64,000 bases of DNA from Babesia bovis T2Bo (GCF_000165395.2 NC_067396.1:620001-684000), one strand, 5' to 3'; counted from the stretch's first letter, positions 20,043 to 32,006 are shown. Notes: generated by a model not told the origin, from the sequence alone. A program made the numbers and translations.

Positions 20043-23000
20043 ATGGATAGACATGTTTGGCCGTTCTCTAGACGCGGTATACGGAGACACATTCCATGGC
20101 AACTGGAACTTATTGATACCGGAGCATCGTCAGAATCTGATGATGACCCCCAAGATTCTAAGTCCGTGGACGGAAAAATATGGAAGCATAAAACCAAAAG
20201 AAGAGCTGTTGTACACAATAAACCTGGGTTTCCGGTGTCCAATACATCCAATGTATCAGTATTCCTAGACATACCGACCAAAAGCACTACTCAGGGAGTA
20301 GATAGATCCATAAAGGCAGCGTCGCCTCGACATGGTATCAAGGTGCCGCTGCAGCAATATGCAGTCACCAAGAGTGAAACTTTGGAGTACCTCCGCGAAC
20401 ACTGGATGGCGCTACTCACCGCGCCGTGGCCTAGTGATGTAGCAGCGGTCACCGATGTGTTGGCGGAGGCCAACTCATTAATAGGGATACAGAGCCGCTG
20501 GTTCAGCAACTATGAGTGTAAGTCTAACTGATAATTGAACACAATCCTCAGGCACTTTGCTATTCCGCGACTTATCCCAAAGTATTAACGCCCAAGGACT
20601 ACTGGACCTCGTATTACGTTGGTGGTTCTGTGCCCGGTATGGAGTTCACCTATCGCAATATCCACATTTGGGTATGTTGGAACGCCATTGTTAATTATGC
20701 CCAGGTAATCAACCCGTACTGCATAACGCCGCTATTGGTACTATGCTGGATTTCCACACGCATACACAAATTGTGCTGGCACTACTCAGTATACATGGGA
20801 TGGAACTTGGTAACTTCAATCACGAGCGAAATGGTTTGAAAAATACCGAAGCTATTCCCAATTCTACCCAAAACTGGACAAGTGGTTATCTACCTCTTTT
20901 CGAAAGTCTACTGATTCAGAAGGGGGATTTTGATAACATATCTAGCGTGGATGCTAGGAGTTGTAACTCACTGCTGCTTAAAATGCTGCCCATGCTACGG
21001 CACAGTTGCAAGGAGTCCATATGCACCAATGCTGTCAAATTTGTATCAAAGGTTAGTAAAGCTGCAGTGGACCTGGATCCTGGAATCTCAGTTGAACGAG
21101 TAGATTCTGGAGGCACTATTGAATCGGATATGAACGATATATGGAATGCATTAATAAGATGTCACAAGGATACAATGACATTGGCGTGGCATTGTGATTG
21201 CAGTAAGCTAATGTGCTCATTGTTGTTGGACTTGCTTTCTAGAGGTATTGAGTACATATGTCCGTACCTAGTGGACCAGAATGAAAAGGACAGCTGCCGT
21301 TATACCGCAGAGGAAGCTCTACACAAACCAGATTCTATAGACCTGATAAAGCGCTTAATAGGTTTCTATGCATTATGGACTCAGTCCAAAGGGCACCCGT
21401 TCTTAACAAGTAGGGACCTTGATGGCTCCCCTGAGGGAGCATCAACAATGTTATTGAACGATTGCACTAGCATGTGTAACGAGGTTGAATTTAACCCTGG
21501 AGTTGAAATAAAACGAGAAGAAAATGGTGATACACCTGAATTGACGTGTTATGACATGTACCTCATGACGTCATTTGGTCGCTTTTACACCAGGTTTATT
21601 GGTACAACTAACCTGGATGTACGACCATGCTTGGACCAGTTGGCAAATGCTATTCTAGATATAGAGTTATCACTATTACAAGGTGATGTTGTGACAGACA
21701 ATGGCTATAACCGTGCCATAGTGGCATCGGCCATATCGCAAACAGCTCGTGGACGCGAGCTGTTGAGGTCCATTGCTCCGAGCCGTTGTGAAGCTACAGG
21801 AGTAGACACTTCGTTGTGCCAAGAGCCTGGTTCAACATTCTCTACTAGGTGTCACTGCATAATAGCTCTGCATAGTGACCTTTGTAGCTCCGTGGGTGCT
21901 GATGCAGAAAATGTCAAGTATATAACTGACATTGTGTTGGATCAATCGTCTGCTATGAATGGATATGAATTCCAGATACCCTTTGAACAGGCGTTGCATA
22001 TACTGGAGCATCTGTGCGATCGTTTGGAGTCTAATCAAACATGTGCTGGTAATATGTCCATAAGCGTAGAATGCGCAACGCCCGCTGCTGTATGTGCGAT
22101 AGTAGCTCTGGCAGCTGTCATGGGTGATGAAATTCAACTGGATTGTGTTGCCCCGGGGCATGTGCGTATTAGGTTGATTTTGCGTGATACTAGCGTCAAT
22201 ATGGCAATTCCTGATCGTGTGTTTACGTTACTGACCAGGCTTCTCTACGCAGAGATACGCAGTGATGCTTTGGTGTCAATGGAATACCATAGTCCATGCT
22301 CCAGTGTCTACAGGACCCTTATAGTGCACTACTTGGGAATACAAGTAGCAGGTCCCATGCGTGAAAGCCAACGCATAGGGCCGCACTTGGGTAACAAGAT
22401 TGACTTTGATACTTTTGTAACGCGTTTAATGCGTTTAGTGTTCTTTAGGGTGCACACTATACTCTTGGACGAGTCGAAATTCGAAAGTTTCATGCGCACA
22501 AGGGTTGATTATTCCGTGGATGCCCTGTATACAAATGATAGTGACTTGTTCCAAGAAATTAACAGTGGGTACATTGACCTGGGAGATGATGATATGTCTG
22601 AGTCAGTAGAAGATCTAGATCCCACCTCAATGTCTGCAGTGGATCATCGCATATTTGGGTTCCTGGAGTACTCACATACTGAACGAGTTGATAGGTCACT
22701 CTGCGTGTCCATCAAGACGGAGTCTGGAAATGTAGATTGTCCTAGGAATGTCAACGGTATGGAAGATCACATGATACTGTTCTTCGAAGCGGCTTTTGAC
22801 CTGTGCTCACACATGAGGTTCTGGATTGATGAACATCAATTGTTCCAACACAACAAAGTAGATCGATTGCTCTACCAACTGGTAATGCATATATGCCACC
22901 TAGACAAGACAGTAACAACACAACGTAACTACGAATTAGGCGTGCTATCCAAGATCACACGTGGATATGAAACTGATATTTATGGCGATATCTACCCGTG

Positions 23001-24423
23001 CTCAAATGTGATTGATCAAAGTTTGCTGCCAAATGCAGAAGAAAAATCAGCATGCCACGTAAATACTGATTTGTTGTACCTAGGCAGGTCGAAGTTCACC
23101 AGGCGCAGCTACTATACGATCAGCCGTTTGGCCATAGAGGCCCTGGTAAAATGGCTGTCGCCAGAGTCTGCAGCCAGTGCCTTGTGCAGGTGGGCTGCTA
23201 GTGTCCCACTGGATACTACCAGCCGCGTAAAGGCTAACAAACCCGAGACTGCAAGGGCCATAGTCACACTACTTACCATGAGCTTGCTGTGTCATGGATC
23301 TGATATCTCAACGGCTCAAGTAGATTCTTTGATATCAACAGCTAACGTATGCTTTGTCAACTTGAAGGTGTCATTCGATGCAGTGGATTTCGTGGAAAGT
23401 GCTTTCGAACTTGATGACCTAGACTCACCGAAGGGTACAGTTCCCATCAAGCCGGACCCAGAAGAAGCCAATGTTAAATCTGAGCGTTTATCTATAGTTG
23501 ATAATATATACCAGGAGTCTTTGTGTAACAGTCCCAAGGAGTCGATATCTAGTCGGGACCAAAAGGTGCCTTCATACGTACCGGGTAAGCTCCAATCGTG
23601 GAAGGACCTGAAGCTACGAGAGCATCGATTAAGACAGCAACGTATAGCCAGATTACGAGTTGAAATGCGTAAAAAATTGTTAAATGAAGTAGTGCTTCTG
23701 CTGCAGACGTGCGTACTCTTTGTACATGTTCTGGGTTACATGATCTTGCAAAGGGTGTACCAATTCCAAAGCGAGGCAGCTAGTTTGGGGTGCTGCACGT
23801 GCAAGCTTGACGTGTTACAAAAGGATATACATCGAGTAGATGAAGGTACCACCCAGATAATTGAAGCTGATGGCAAGTACATAGATATGGAGCCACAGAA
23901 TCTAGATACCAACGAAGCATTACCACCCATGGACACAAATACACAGTCACTATACGACCAAGTAATACAATTTGTCAATCTAGCGGGAACTACACTGGAA
24001 TCGCTATTTAGCGCCTGCACTGCAGTGAGCATGTCATGTGTTACGGGTAGCATAGATGTAGCCACATGGGACAACGACCGGTTTTTCGAAAACTCTGAAA
24101 ATGAATTGGAGCTCCTGCTGCATGAAATTAGCTACCTAAGAGATGCCATACAATCGCAAGTGACTGTACTACAACAGTGGCCACAAGAAGAATCGATATT
24201 GGGACACGTAGCATTGATCAAGAATGATGTTGAGTCTAGAAATACTGAATCGGGAGAAAGCTCAGATGAAGATGATCTGGCGTCATTCGTTGATTTTGAT
24301 ACTGACCGCCATTTAGGAATGGTAATGTCCAATAACCAAAAACGCCAACGCACAAGCTCACGCCTAAATGATGTAGTGCTGCGTTCTGAATGGAACTGCC
24401 TTATAAAAAGCTATTTGTCATGA
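20043..24423 (+). CDS. Large unidentified protein (about 1437 aa)
   Basis: Exons by inference are 20043..20517, 20552..20671 and 20705..24423 (introns 34 and 33 nt, phases consistent). The N-terminal 60 residues are basic and Ser/Asp-rich. Residues about 110-260 form a compact helical part (EYLREHW, APWPSDVAAV, SRWFSNYE, LLDLVLRWWF). The long middle is helical with Cys and His scattered, then an acidic linker (SPKGTVPIKPDPEEAN near 920), a basic helix (HRLRQQRIARLR) and a hydrophobic helix (LLQTCVLFVHVLGYM). The end is acidic with SSDEDD and a basic KRQRTSSR tail. This looks like a nuclear scaffold subunit. Mediator Med12-like or cap-binding CBP80-like proteins were considered but no diagnostic motif supports either. 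Confidence 0.75.
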
Positions 24424-24467
24424 ACTACACAGTATAATGTAACATAAATATCAATAGATTAGTAACA

Positions 24468-25802
24468 TCAACTAGAGTTCCGCACTAAAGGAAACTTGAT
24501 GTATGATGTGAAAGAACCCCTGCATACAGGACATTTTTCAGTACGCAGAGACTGTAAGCAGGTGTAGCAAAATGATGCATGTCCACAGGGAAGTAATACC
24601 GTGTCCATACGGTTGGATAGACAAATTAAACAGTCCGTATCGGCATCGTCACCCATACCAAACATGTCACGAGGCTCTTGAGGGTTCCTAAAGTCATTGG
24701 AAAAGCATACCTGACGACTGAAGTCAACAGAAACTCCAGCAGCACTCCCAAAGGATCGTGGTAATCGTTCACGCAAGCCCAGCCTGCCGACGAAACCCAC
24801 CATAGTTAGCTCAGCTATACCCTGATATGACTCCACATTACCCTCAACAAATACACGAGTGTCATGGTTCCTAGGACTGTATAACACAATCACCAAGGGT
24901 ATAATCTCCTCGCCATTGTAACGGCGCTCTAACAGAATCTCCCAAACTGAACGATGGAATCCATCTACACTAAAAGCCTTCACGGGCGGCGTGACTTTGC
25001 AACGCACGCCTTCGCCAGCACTGTAGCACACAGCCTCAGAAGTGCACAGCTTATCAGCATGAGCCAATGCACTGAACCTGCCAAAACGCTCGTCACGATC
25101 ATCAGGCGAATCCAACACAACGCTCTCGTCATAATCCAACAAACCCTGATAGCCATCATCATAGTTAGGATATAACAAGCTACGGAAAAAACGCTTTAAA
25201 CTGAATTTTTCATTAGGACGCTCAACCTGGGCTTCCCTAGTGCCTACGCATATTTTCTGCAATACCGACACCGGAACACCCCAATGAGCACTAACGAACG
25301 TTGTCCTGTTGCAATCCATGTTAAAGGAGACACATAGGTTATCCAGGTTACTTGGGTACATGCTTGTAGGCTCGGAATCACTCATAGGGTCCAAGGGGGA
25401 ATCCTCAGATGTGCCATCAAGTTCTACATGGATCGAGCTTGCGATAATGGTAGCAGGCATGTGTATACGCGGTACTGGAAGTGGCGACAAGTTGTGCCTC
25501 AATTTAACTACAGCACTAAAATGCTCATGGGTCAGTGTTACAAGGTCACCTGCAAATTCAGCCATACCCTTAAGATGCAATATCTTAGGAACAGTACTCA
25601 TCTGCTTCTGAACGTGATGTAATGACCTGAATTCCATCCATAGACGCAATGCCCAGGCTACTATACCACATACAACAGCAGCAGTAACCAGGTTGTTGAA
25701 ACCTGATGACTGGAGCACACCATTGCTGCCGCCTATGAAACGACTGCGAGCTTGGTTGCTGTAAGGACTCCAATCAAAGTTGTTCAGTACATACTCATCC
25801 AT
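24468..25802 (-). CDS. Membrane-anchored RING-finger E3 ligase
   Basis: 444 residues, single exon. One N-terminal membrane segment (about 37-55, LVTAAVVCGIVAWALRL) is followed by a long soluble part with beta-rich sequence (about 240-350) and a C-terminal C3HC4 RING at about 391-428: CLIC, LLPCGHASFCYTC, CPVC. A TM protein with a terminal RING of this type recalls MUL1 and the MGRN1/RNF157 RING subclass; the middle domain does not settle which. Probably a ubiquitin ligase of mitochondrial, ER or apicoplast-associated membranes. Tail-to-tail with the large gene, 44 bp apart. Confidence 0.85.
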   Translation of the reverse strand: MDEYVLNNFDWSPYSNQARSRFIGGSNGVLQSSGFNNLVTAAVVCGIVAWALRLWMEFRSLHHVQKQMSTVPKILHLKGMAEFAGDLVTLTHEHFSAVVKLRHNLSPLPVPRIHMPATIIASSIHVELDGTSEDSPLDPMSDSEPTSMYPSNLDNLCVSFNMDCNRTTFVSAHWGVPVSVLQKICVGTREAQVERPNEKFSLKRFFRSLLYPNYDDGYQGLLDYDESVVLDSPDDRDERFGRFSALAHADKLCTSEAVCYSAGEGVRCKVTPPVKAFSVDGFHRSVWEILLERRYNGEEIIPLVIVLYSPRNHDTRVFVEGNVESYQGIAELTMVGFVGRLGLRERLPRSFGSAAGVSVDFSRQVCFSNDFRNPQEPRDMFGMGDDADTDCLICLSNRMDTVLLPCGHASFCYTCLQSLRTEKCPVCRGSFTSYIKFPLVRNSS

Positions 25803-26175
25803 AGTGTTCCTAGATTATAGACTGAGCTATGCAGGTATAATGTGTAGACATATAACCTGCACAACGCAATTTGGTTGACTAAATAATACCAATGCTGCAC
25901 TGTAAAGGCCAGTGTTGAGTATCAGTGCCTCTAGATGTCCAGACTTAGTCTATTGCTCAATTGTCCAAAAAAAAGATCATAAATGTTATATACGTATATG
26001 CGCGTGATATCGCGCTATTACACACTATCCCATTTTAAGTTGTATATGACATGGAAAGAACAAACAGAGATAGTGGCGCCACACCTAGTACGCCACACGG
26101 AAGGTGCGCGACCACCAAGGAATCTATAATCAACCATCGCAACGATAACATAAAAGTCAATATCGCACACACAAA
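25803..26175. other. Divergent intergenic region
   Basis: 373 bp between the RING gene and MRT4, containing an A-run (25968..25976). No gene or repeat that I can support; two promoters are expected. Confidence 0.5.
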
Positions 26176-26975
26176 ATGCCAAAATCAAAGCGTAGCAAAG
26201 AAGTTAAACTCACAGCAGTGAAGAAAAATGCTAAAGAACGCAAAGTTAACCTCGTGGACTCCATCCGCACATCGATAGAGGCACCCGAAGGTATAGAAGA
26301 ACGCTTCGTATACGTAATCGCATTGAACAATCAACGAAATTCACCGTTAAAAGAATTGAGAACTATACTTAAGCCCGGGCGTCTGTTCTATGGCAAGAAC
26401 AAAGTAATGCAGCTGGCGCTGGGCGCCAAGCCTGAGAATGAATTGTTGGACAATCTCCATAAAATAGCAGAGGTAGTTATAAAGACACTTTATTAATTGC
26501 TCGCAGTGTATAAGTGGAGAACGCGCACTACTCGTAAGTAACGAAGCTCCCGATGTAGTTAGGAATAAGCTTGAGAGCTATAAAGTAAATGATTTCGCCA
26601 AGGCAGGTAATGTCGCCACAGAAACCATTTTACTGAAGGTACGTTACCAGCTTCCCTATGCTAGACCTAGTTACTGTCTACTTAGTGCTGTCCTATATAA
26701 AAGTATCGATTTCATAATACACGCAGCCGGGCGATAGTACACTCGAGGTGTTTCCTGGTAACATGGAGCCACAGTTTCGCCATTTGGGAATGCCAACTAC
26801 TTTAAAAATGGGCAAAATCGAACTGCTAGGTGATTACCTTGTTTGCGAAGAAGGCAAGCCATTGACACCCACGCAAGCAAAGGTACTCAAGGTTTTGGGA
26901 ATTCGGATGGCGCTCTTCGAGTGTACAATCCATGCACACTGGAACAATGGAACATTTAGATTGATCGGTACCTGA
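26176..26975 (+). CDS. MRTO4: MRT4/MRTO4 ribosome assembly factor (uL10 family)
   Basis: Nucleolar placeholder for the stalk protein P0 on pre-60S particles. Exons are 26176..26472, 26507..26638 and 26727..26975 (introns 34 and 88 nt), 225 residues. The N-terminus MPKSKRSKEVKLTAVKK is typical; then NQRNSPLKELRTILKPGR and FYGKNKVMQLALG match the uL10 rRNA-binding fold; the middle exon gives GERALLVSNEAP; the last gives HLGMPTTLKMGKIEL and GKPLTPTQAKVLKVLGI. It lacks the acidic P-protein tail of P0, as expected for MRT4. Part of a ribosome-biogenesis set in this window with UTP11 and the Utp12-domain gene. Confidence 0.93.
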
Positions 26976-27080
26976 GATTCACATAGTGTGTAAGCGTAGA
27001 CACTATAGCTTCAAGTGATACTTTGATAAGCATTTCGTATATCGCGAATCACAACGGTGGTAATTTATAGTTTCTTTGCA

Positions 27081-29312
27081 ATGAAATCTTATGTTAATGT
27101 ATTAACCTTCCTTTATATCTGCTGTGTTACACATCAGTGCTATGACAACCACTGCCCATGGAATGTCGCCTAAAGGCGCTTGCATGGCATTTAGCTGTGG
27201 GCTTAACAGCGTTGTTACAACTGACTTATGGATTCCGCTACCATAGAGACTTCAAACGTGGCTTCACTGGTATCGAGACTATAGTAAGTCTTGGACAGTG
27301 ACACGTAATAACGCACAGGTAAAACGAGGAGTTGAACGTTTGTGTGACTCACAGGCAAATGAAGTCATCACAGGAGCTCTGCGACCACTGGTTCGTATTG
27401 CTGATGGTTGTGAAGGTGATATTCATACCAAAATCGCACATACAGTGTCTAAATTAGCACAAATACCCATAGAAACAGCGGCTATACGTCTAAGGGATGA
27501 ATTAAAAAAGGAATCTGATGCTGTTAAAGATTGTTTTGTCACGGGTAACCATTATGTTAACATCGTGCTCCACGATGGGTATATACGCAATGTACTCCGT
27601 GAGATGGATAGCGACCAAGCAGTTAGGCTAGGAGTTCCTTACATGTCATCAGGCACTGTAGTAGTCGATTACTTCAGTCCTAATGTTGGCAAGGACCTGC
27701 ATATGGGCCACCTGAGGTCAGCAGCCATTGGTGCTGCGCTGTCAAACATACTCGAATTCTGTGGTTCAAGAGTCATTCGACGTAACCATGTTGGTGACTT
27801 CGGATCACAATCAGGACAAATAATGCGTTACCTCATGGAGTATGATCCAACGTCTATAGAGGCGTTCACTGAAAGTCAAACTGATAAGGAGCGTGCTAAG
27901 GAATTTACCAGATTGATAGATGGGTATTCGATATGGAGTATTAAAGGAATTACTACATCAGGACGTTTTTCAAGACCCACACCCGGTGTATCAGCCGAGT
28001 TGATCATTAATACCATGGGCGAAATATATAAGAACGCTAAAGAATTGTGCGACACGGACCCTGAATTCCAACTACGCTCTAAAGAAGAAACTGCACTACT
28101 CCAACGTGGGAAACATATGTACCAGGAATGCTGGAAAAGCATCGTTAAAACGTCTATAGCAAGCCACCGTGACATCCTAGAGCAATTTAAACTTGATGCA
28201 ATTCGTGACGTACCAGAAAGTTGTTACGCCAAGCGCGTATTCGCATTTGTCGACCGATTAGTGAAACAAGGTCACGCATTGGCGCGTCCGGATGGCAGCA
28301 TTGTTATACCATGGCAAGCACTAAATGAGCAATCAGGTGATACACCCACCGAGGAGTTGCACGGTATGTACTCTACAGACCAGAATCATATACCATAGAT
28401 TTAGTATTGATAACTAAGGAAGGTGCTGCAACATACCTGGCTGTGGACATTACTGCCCTAGAGTACCGACTTTCAGAACACAAGCCAAATGAAATCATAT
28501 ACATCACGGACTTAGCACAGAAACCGCATTTTGATAAGGTGGGTTAAACGAGATATGCATCTGAATAGATTATAGGTCATAGCCATAGCTCGACATATAG
28601 GGTTCCTGAAAGACCAAAAAATTGAACATCTGGGATTTGGGGCTGTGCTGTCAGAGGATGGCAAGAAAATGCGATCAAGGACAAAAACAGGTGTTAATGT
28701 GCATGATATATGGAAGTATACCTTGAAAAGGTGTTTAGATGAAGTGGAAAAGAAGGGTGAATTCCTAGGTCAAGCGAGTATGTGCATGGCGCACAAACTG
28801 GGTATGTGCATTGTGGACTTGCATAACAATGTTTTGCAGCTGTAGGGTCCATGTTATACGCGGACCTGTCTACCAAACATACGGACACTTATGTTTTCTC
28901 CACTGACCGACTCTTGAATCAGGGTGGCAACAACTTGATCAGTATACTGTATCCATACGTTCGTGCACGTTCGATATTGCGCAAGATAGAACAAGACGCA
29001 ATCAAGGTAGTAAATGAAGACTTGTGGCTAGTGGGTGGAAAGCCATTTCTAAACAGGAGTGCAAGACAGTTGGCTCTACATATTCTAGGCCTGGAGAATG
29101 CCATATTCACCACGGCCTATTTGAAGACTCCACATAGACTATGCAAATACGTACGGTCGTTGGGTAGGATTTTCACCCATTTCTATGATAACAACCGTGT
29201 AATTGACCAAGGTAAAGCTGAGGCTGATTTGGTGCATTTGGTACGTTTGTTCTCACAAGCGACCAAGTTGGTACTCAAGCTGCTAAATATAGAGACACTG
29301 GAGTTTCTATAG
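27081..29312 (+). CDS. Arginyl-tRNA synthetase, with alternative starts
   Basis: Class I aaRS charging tRNA-Arg. Core exons are 27247..28363, 28399..28538, 28576..28801 and 28840..29312 (introns 35-38 nt). HIGH motif as HMGHLRSAAIG with FSPNVGKDL before it; the KMSKS equivalent is GKKMRSRTKTG; the last exon shows the anticodon-binding helical domain (YADLSTKHTD, NLISILYPYVRARSI). Two 5' ends are possible. (a) ATG 27081 opens with a signal-peptide-like MKSYVNVLTFLYICC and reaches 27195..27210 through a 58-nt intron (675 aa). (b) ATG 27163 reads directly to 27210 (667 aa). Both then splice over 27211..27246. This would suit one gene serving cytosol and apicoplast, but that is inference. Confidence 0.9.
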
Positions 29313-29504
29313 GGAGTAACTTACAGATGTATTTTGCTCCAAGGGATTAACTTTGGTAATATAATGCAGTAACGGTGATGATAACTAATGCCCACTTCTA
29401 ACAGCGGTATTCTAAACGTCAGGATCCACTGTAGTGGTCCGTAGTATGATTTAAATGCATTCGTATAATACAAACATCTAGGACCATAGACAATTGGGAA
29501 GATA

Positions 29505-30032
29505 TTAATCCTCGTAAGTTACCAGAGGCTCAGAAGCACTGTTGCGCTCAATCGTCTCGCGTTGACGCTTACGCGTTTCAATCGAAGACAAATAGACTAC
29601 AGTATCGACCTTGCCCTTTAAACGAAGCAAAGCTTGGTTAGCAGATAACCTTTGTTTAATGTGCTTGTTCAACTTCAACAGAGTAGCGCGTCCAGCAGTG
29701 TTCTGTGAAAAGAATGCACAGTTGTGTCGTAGAAGAGTGTTTATCCAACCCTCCCGACCATATAGCTGGTTTGGTACCCTTATTACATTAGAGCATATAA
29801 ATTCCAGCAATGATAATGCTAATGAAGATGGCATATCAGCCACTGTAGCCTCGATGGTATGAATATCAGTGGTCTGCAGCATGCTCTCCAGCAATGCCTT
29901 GTCCGATGTCAAAAGAGCTTGGGTTAACGATACAGAAAGAGATTTGCCAGACTTGCCTGCATCAGTGTCTTTATGGCCTTCTCCATGCTGCTCGTTACCC
30001 TCCTGGTCACGTGAAGCACCTTGCTTCACCAT
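29505..30032 (-). CDS. Utp12-domain (WDR43/UTP5-like) nucleolar protein
   Basis: 175 residues from the ATG at 30032. The core (about 35-150) follows the Utp12 domain: LTQALLTSDKALLESML, IEATVADMP, SLLEFICSNVIRVP, GWINTLLRHNCAFF, a LNKHIKQRLSANQALLRLKGK helix, then a basic tail. In yeast such domains belong to Utp5, Utp12 and relatives of the t-UTP/UtpB complexes of the small-subunit processome. Here no WD40 part is present and none can fit upstream, because the divergent gene begins at once. The N-terminus is charged and low-complexity. Its ATG overlaps the ATG of the plus-strand neighbour within a single CATG. Confidence 0.72.
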   Translation of the reverse strand: MVKQGASRDQEGNEQHGEGHKDTDAGKSGKSLSVSLTQALLTSDKALLESMLQTTDIHTIEATVADMPSSLALSLLEFICSNVIRVPNQLYGREGWINTLLRHNCAFFSQNTAGRATLLKLNKHIKQRLSANQALLRLKGKVDTVVYLSSIETRKRQRETIERNSASEPLVTYED

Positions 30033-30358
30033 GTCTATATATCGAATCACCAACTACGACGAACTGTACGGCGGTATTTGGCAGCAGAGGTTGCCAGAAA
30101 TGTCTCATCAGTACGCCACGCAGGGTGACGTTGGTACTGTTTACCAAATATATACGGACTCAGATGCTTGGGAATACCGCGAGATCGTGGAGCAGGGTTA
30201 GACAATGCCTGCTTATGCCTTGGGTTGGCGTTACAGTCGACACCTTCAAAGCATTACGCCCAAAGAAATTAACCTACCCAAAATTGGAACGTGCCAACGA
30301 CGTATCACGTAACGGCAGGAGCTACAAAGTAACGTCAAAGTACCACGATGCCACATGA
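30031..30358 (+). CDS. Small conserved-looking protein, function unknown
   Basis: 95 residues; exons 30031..30196 and 30237..30358 (intron 40 nt). The protein begins MSIYRITNYDELYGGIW, continues with TDSDAWEYREIVEQ, and ends with a basic segment (FKALRPKKLTYPKLERA). Tyr/Trp-rich first half, Lys/Arg-rich second half, no TM or signal peptide. I do not recognise the family. The start overlaps that of the Utp12-domain gene on the other strand, so the two 5' UTRs must run into each other's coding regions or one start lies elsewhere (Met at 30094 is the next choice here). Confidence 0.6.
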
Positions 30359-30755
30359 ATTATAATATAAAACACAGCTATCCATAAAGTGGGCCTATTG
30401 CGAATACTCGCACATGCCAATAGAAGACACCCGCCTGTGTAATTGCAAAAACGTAGCTACAAACACCCAGAAGGTTTTATCTGGTAACAAAACACACTGC
30501 CGATACACAATTCCCGAGGAACGTAATAACCAATATTGCGATATAAAAAGTAAATAATTGAACCAGATGGGCGAACCAAAGACTGTAACTATGCAGGCGT
30601 AGTGTACACCCATGTCGTGTAGAGTTGGCTATAGAGGGGTGGAAATGACTGGATCATATAATAATATAATTAACATCAGATAAATCAAATAAACATTAAG
30701 AAATATATTTTAACGCATGGAACTTAACTGTAATACCTAATGTGACTAAAAAAAG
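30359..30755. other. Gap with one small Cys-rich frame (30414..30557, plus)
   Basis: Within this 397-bp gap a plus-strand frame of 47 codons starts at ATG 30414 and contains several Cys (LCNCKN, HCRYTIP, YCDIK). It would extend by about 20 residues if a 17-nt intron (30550..30566) were real, but that is far shorter than other introns here. The opposite strand is also open (30395..30613) but its product is hydrophobic and motif-free. I would not call a gene without RNA evidence. The rest is AT-rich. Confidence 0.3.
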
Positions 30756-31932
30756 ATGCCGTCACCAGGGCGCTTTCCAGCGCCAAGCGAAGATGATATA
30801 CAAGAAGCTACCAATGAAACTTCTACCGCCAGAACGAAGCGTCCGAAGTATAGCCATGAGTGGGTCACTTTAAATTGCATATGTGTCATATGTGTAGAAC
30901 ACTTTTGGACGAACTTACTAACATAGATTTTGATCAACGCAACCTTCACAGAGTTGTCTTAAACTATTTAAACACTAACATGTGTAAGGATACTTATGTC
31001 AACTTCCTAAGGGAGTCTGGATTCATAGGTGGGTGTATATCATTGTACATTAATACCTGTGTACATACAATGTTGTTAGTGCATAAGTCCATTGAGAATC
31101 TAGGATTACAACTAGATTCCACTGCATAGATTAGATAGTTTGTATTGTGTGGTGTATTTGTTCATAATTGCTCTTGAATCTGAGCGTTATCTGAAATGCT
31201 GTTTTCGTAACCAAACGATCATAACTAAATGATGACATTATTCGGTACTTTAGCTGTCCCACCTTAATCTGTTTATCAGATTTTTGGCAGATGTGCAGAT
31301 GACTCTCATCCTTGCCCTGAATGTTATGATCGTAGAACTGTCACCCATGTCATACAGGTCCCAGTCTTTCGGACACCATATCGCATAGAAGGCGTGTGAA
31401 AGATGCTATAATCTCCGGAAACAGCACTGAGGCTCGCAAGCTTATGGATGAAATCGATCCCAGTATACTGCAGAAAAACGTGCGTATAATGTTTAACCTG
31501 CTAGCCAATGAAGTCATTGACGCCATTAAATCGGTAAGTATATAACGCTGTGTATATAATCAATAGGGTAACGTTGCACTTGCAATTGAATATGCACGGA
31601 ACAAACTGGCTCCATGCGTAAAGGAAGAAAATGCACTACTAGAGAAGTTGGAAGCAATAATGGGCCTCATTACATTTTCCGACTTTAACGACCCCGACGT
31701 ATCGCAAGCTGTAAATAATATACAACAATTGGAACATACAGCGCAAATGGCAGATGTCGCTATATTGGACTACTTTGGGCAAGAATCGTACGTTACCCTG
31801 GAGTCCCTAGTTAAAGAGGCAATGTGGCTACAGCAACAACTATCCAGTGAAGATGACTGGGGCCGGCTGTATTATTACGATATAACACGCGCAGGAATCA
31901 CAATAAATGAAGAAGAGACAAATGAAGAGTGA
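30756..31932 (+). CDS. GID8: GID8/TWA1 (LisH-CTLH protein of the GID E3 complex)
   Basis: Scaffold subunit of the GID/CTLH ubiquitin ligase. Exons by inference are 30756..30859, 30898..31028, 31358..31533 and 31567..31932; introns 38, 329 and 33 nt; 258 residues (human GID8 228). After a 30-residue charged N-terminus comes the LisH motif (RVVLNYLNTNMCKDTYVNFL), then CTLH (PSLSDTISHRRRVKDAIIS), then the CRA part (GNVALAIEYARNKL, LEAIMGLITFSD) and an acidic tail. The 329-nt intron is long for this genome, but phase and family order across it are exact. Only the last exon is visible as a long frame. Confidence 0.85.
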
Positions 31933-32006
31933 CCATAGGTAATATAACTGTTACGTCACTAGTCAACGACCCCAACATCACATCAAATATTTTAACACAC
32001 TATTAA

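Noticed and set aside
30550..30566. 17-nt intron extending the small Cys-rich frame
   Set aside because: Much shorter than all other introns inferred in the window (32 nt or more) and no family supports the join.
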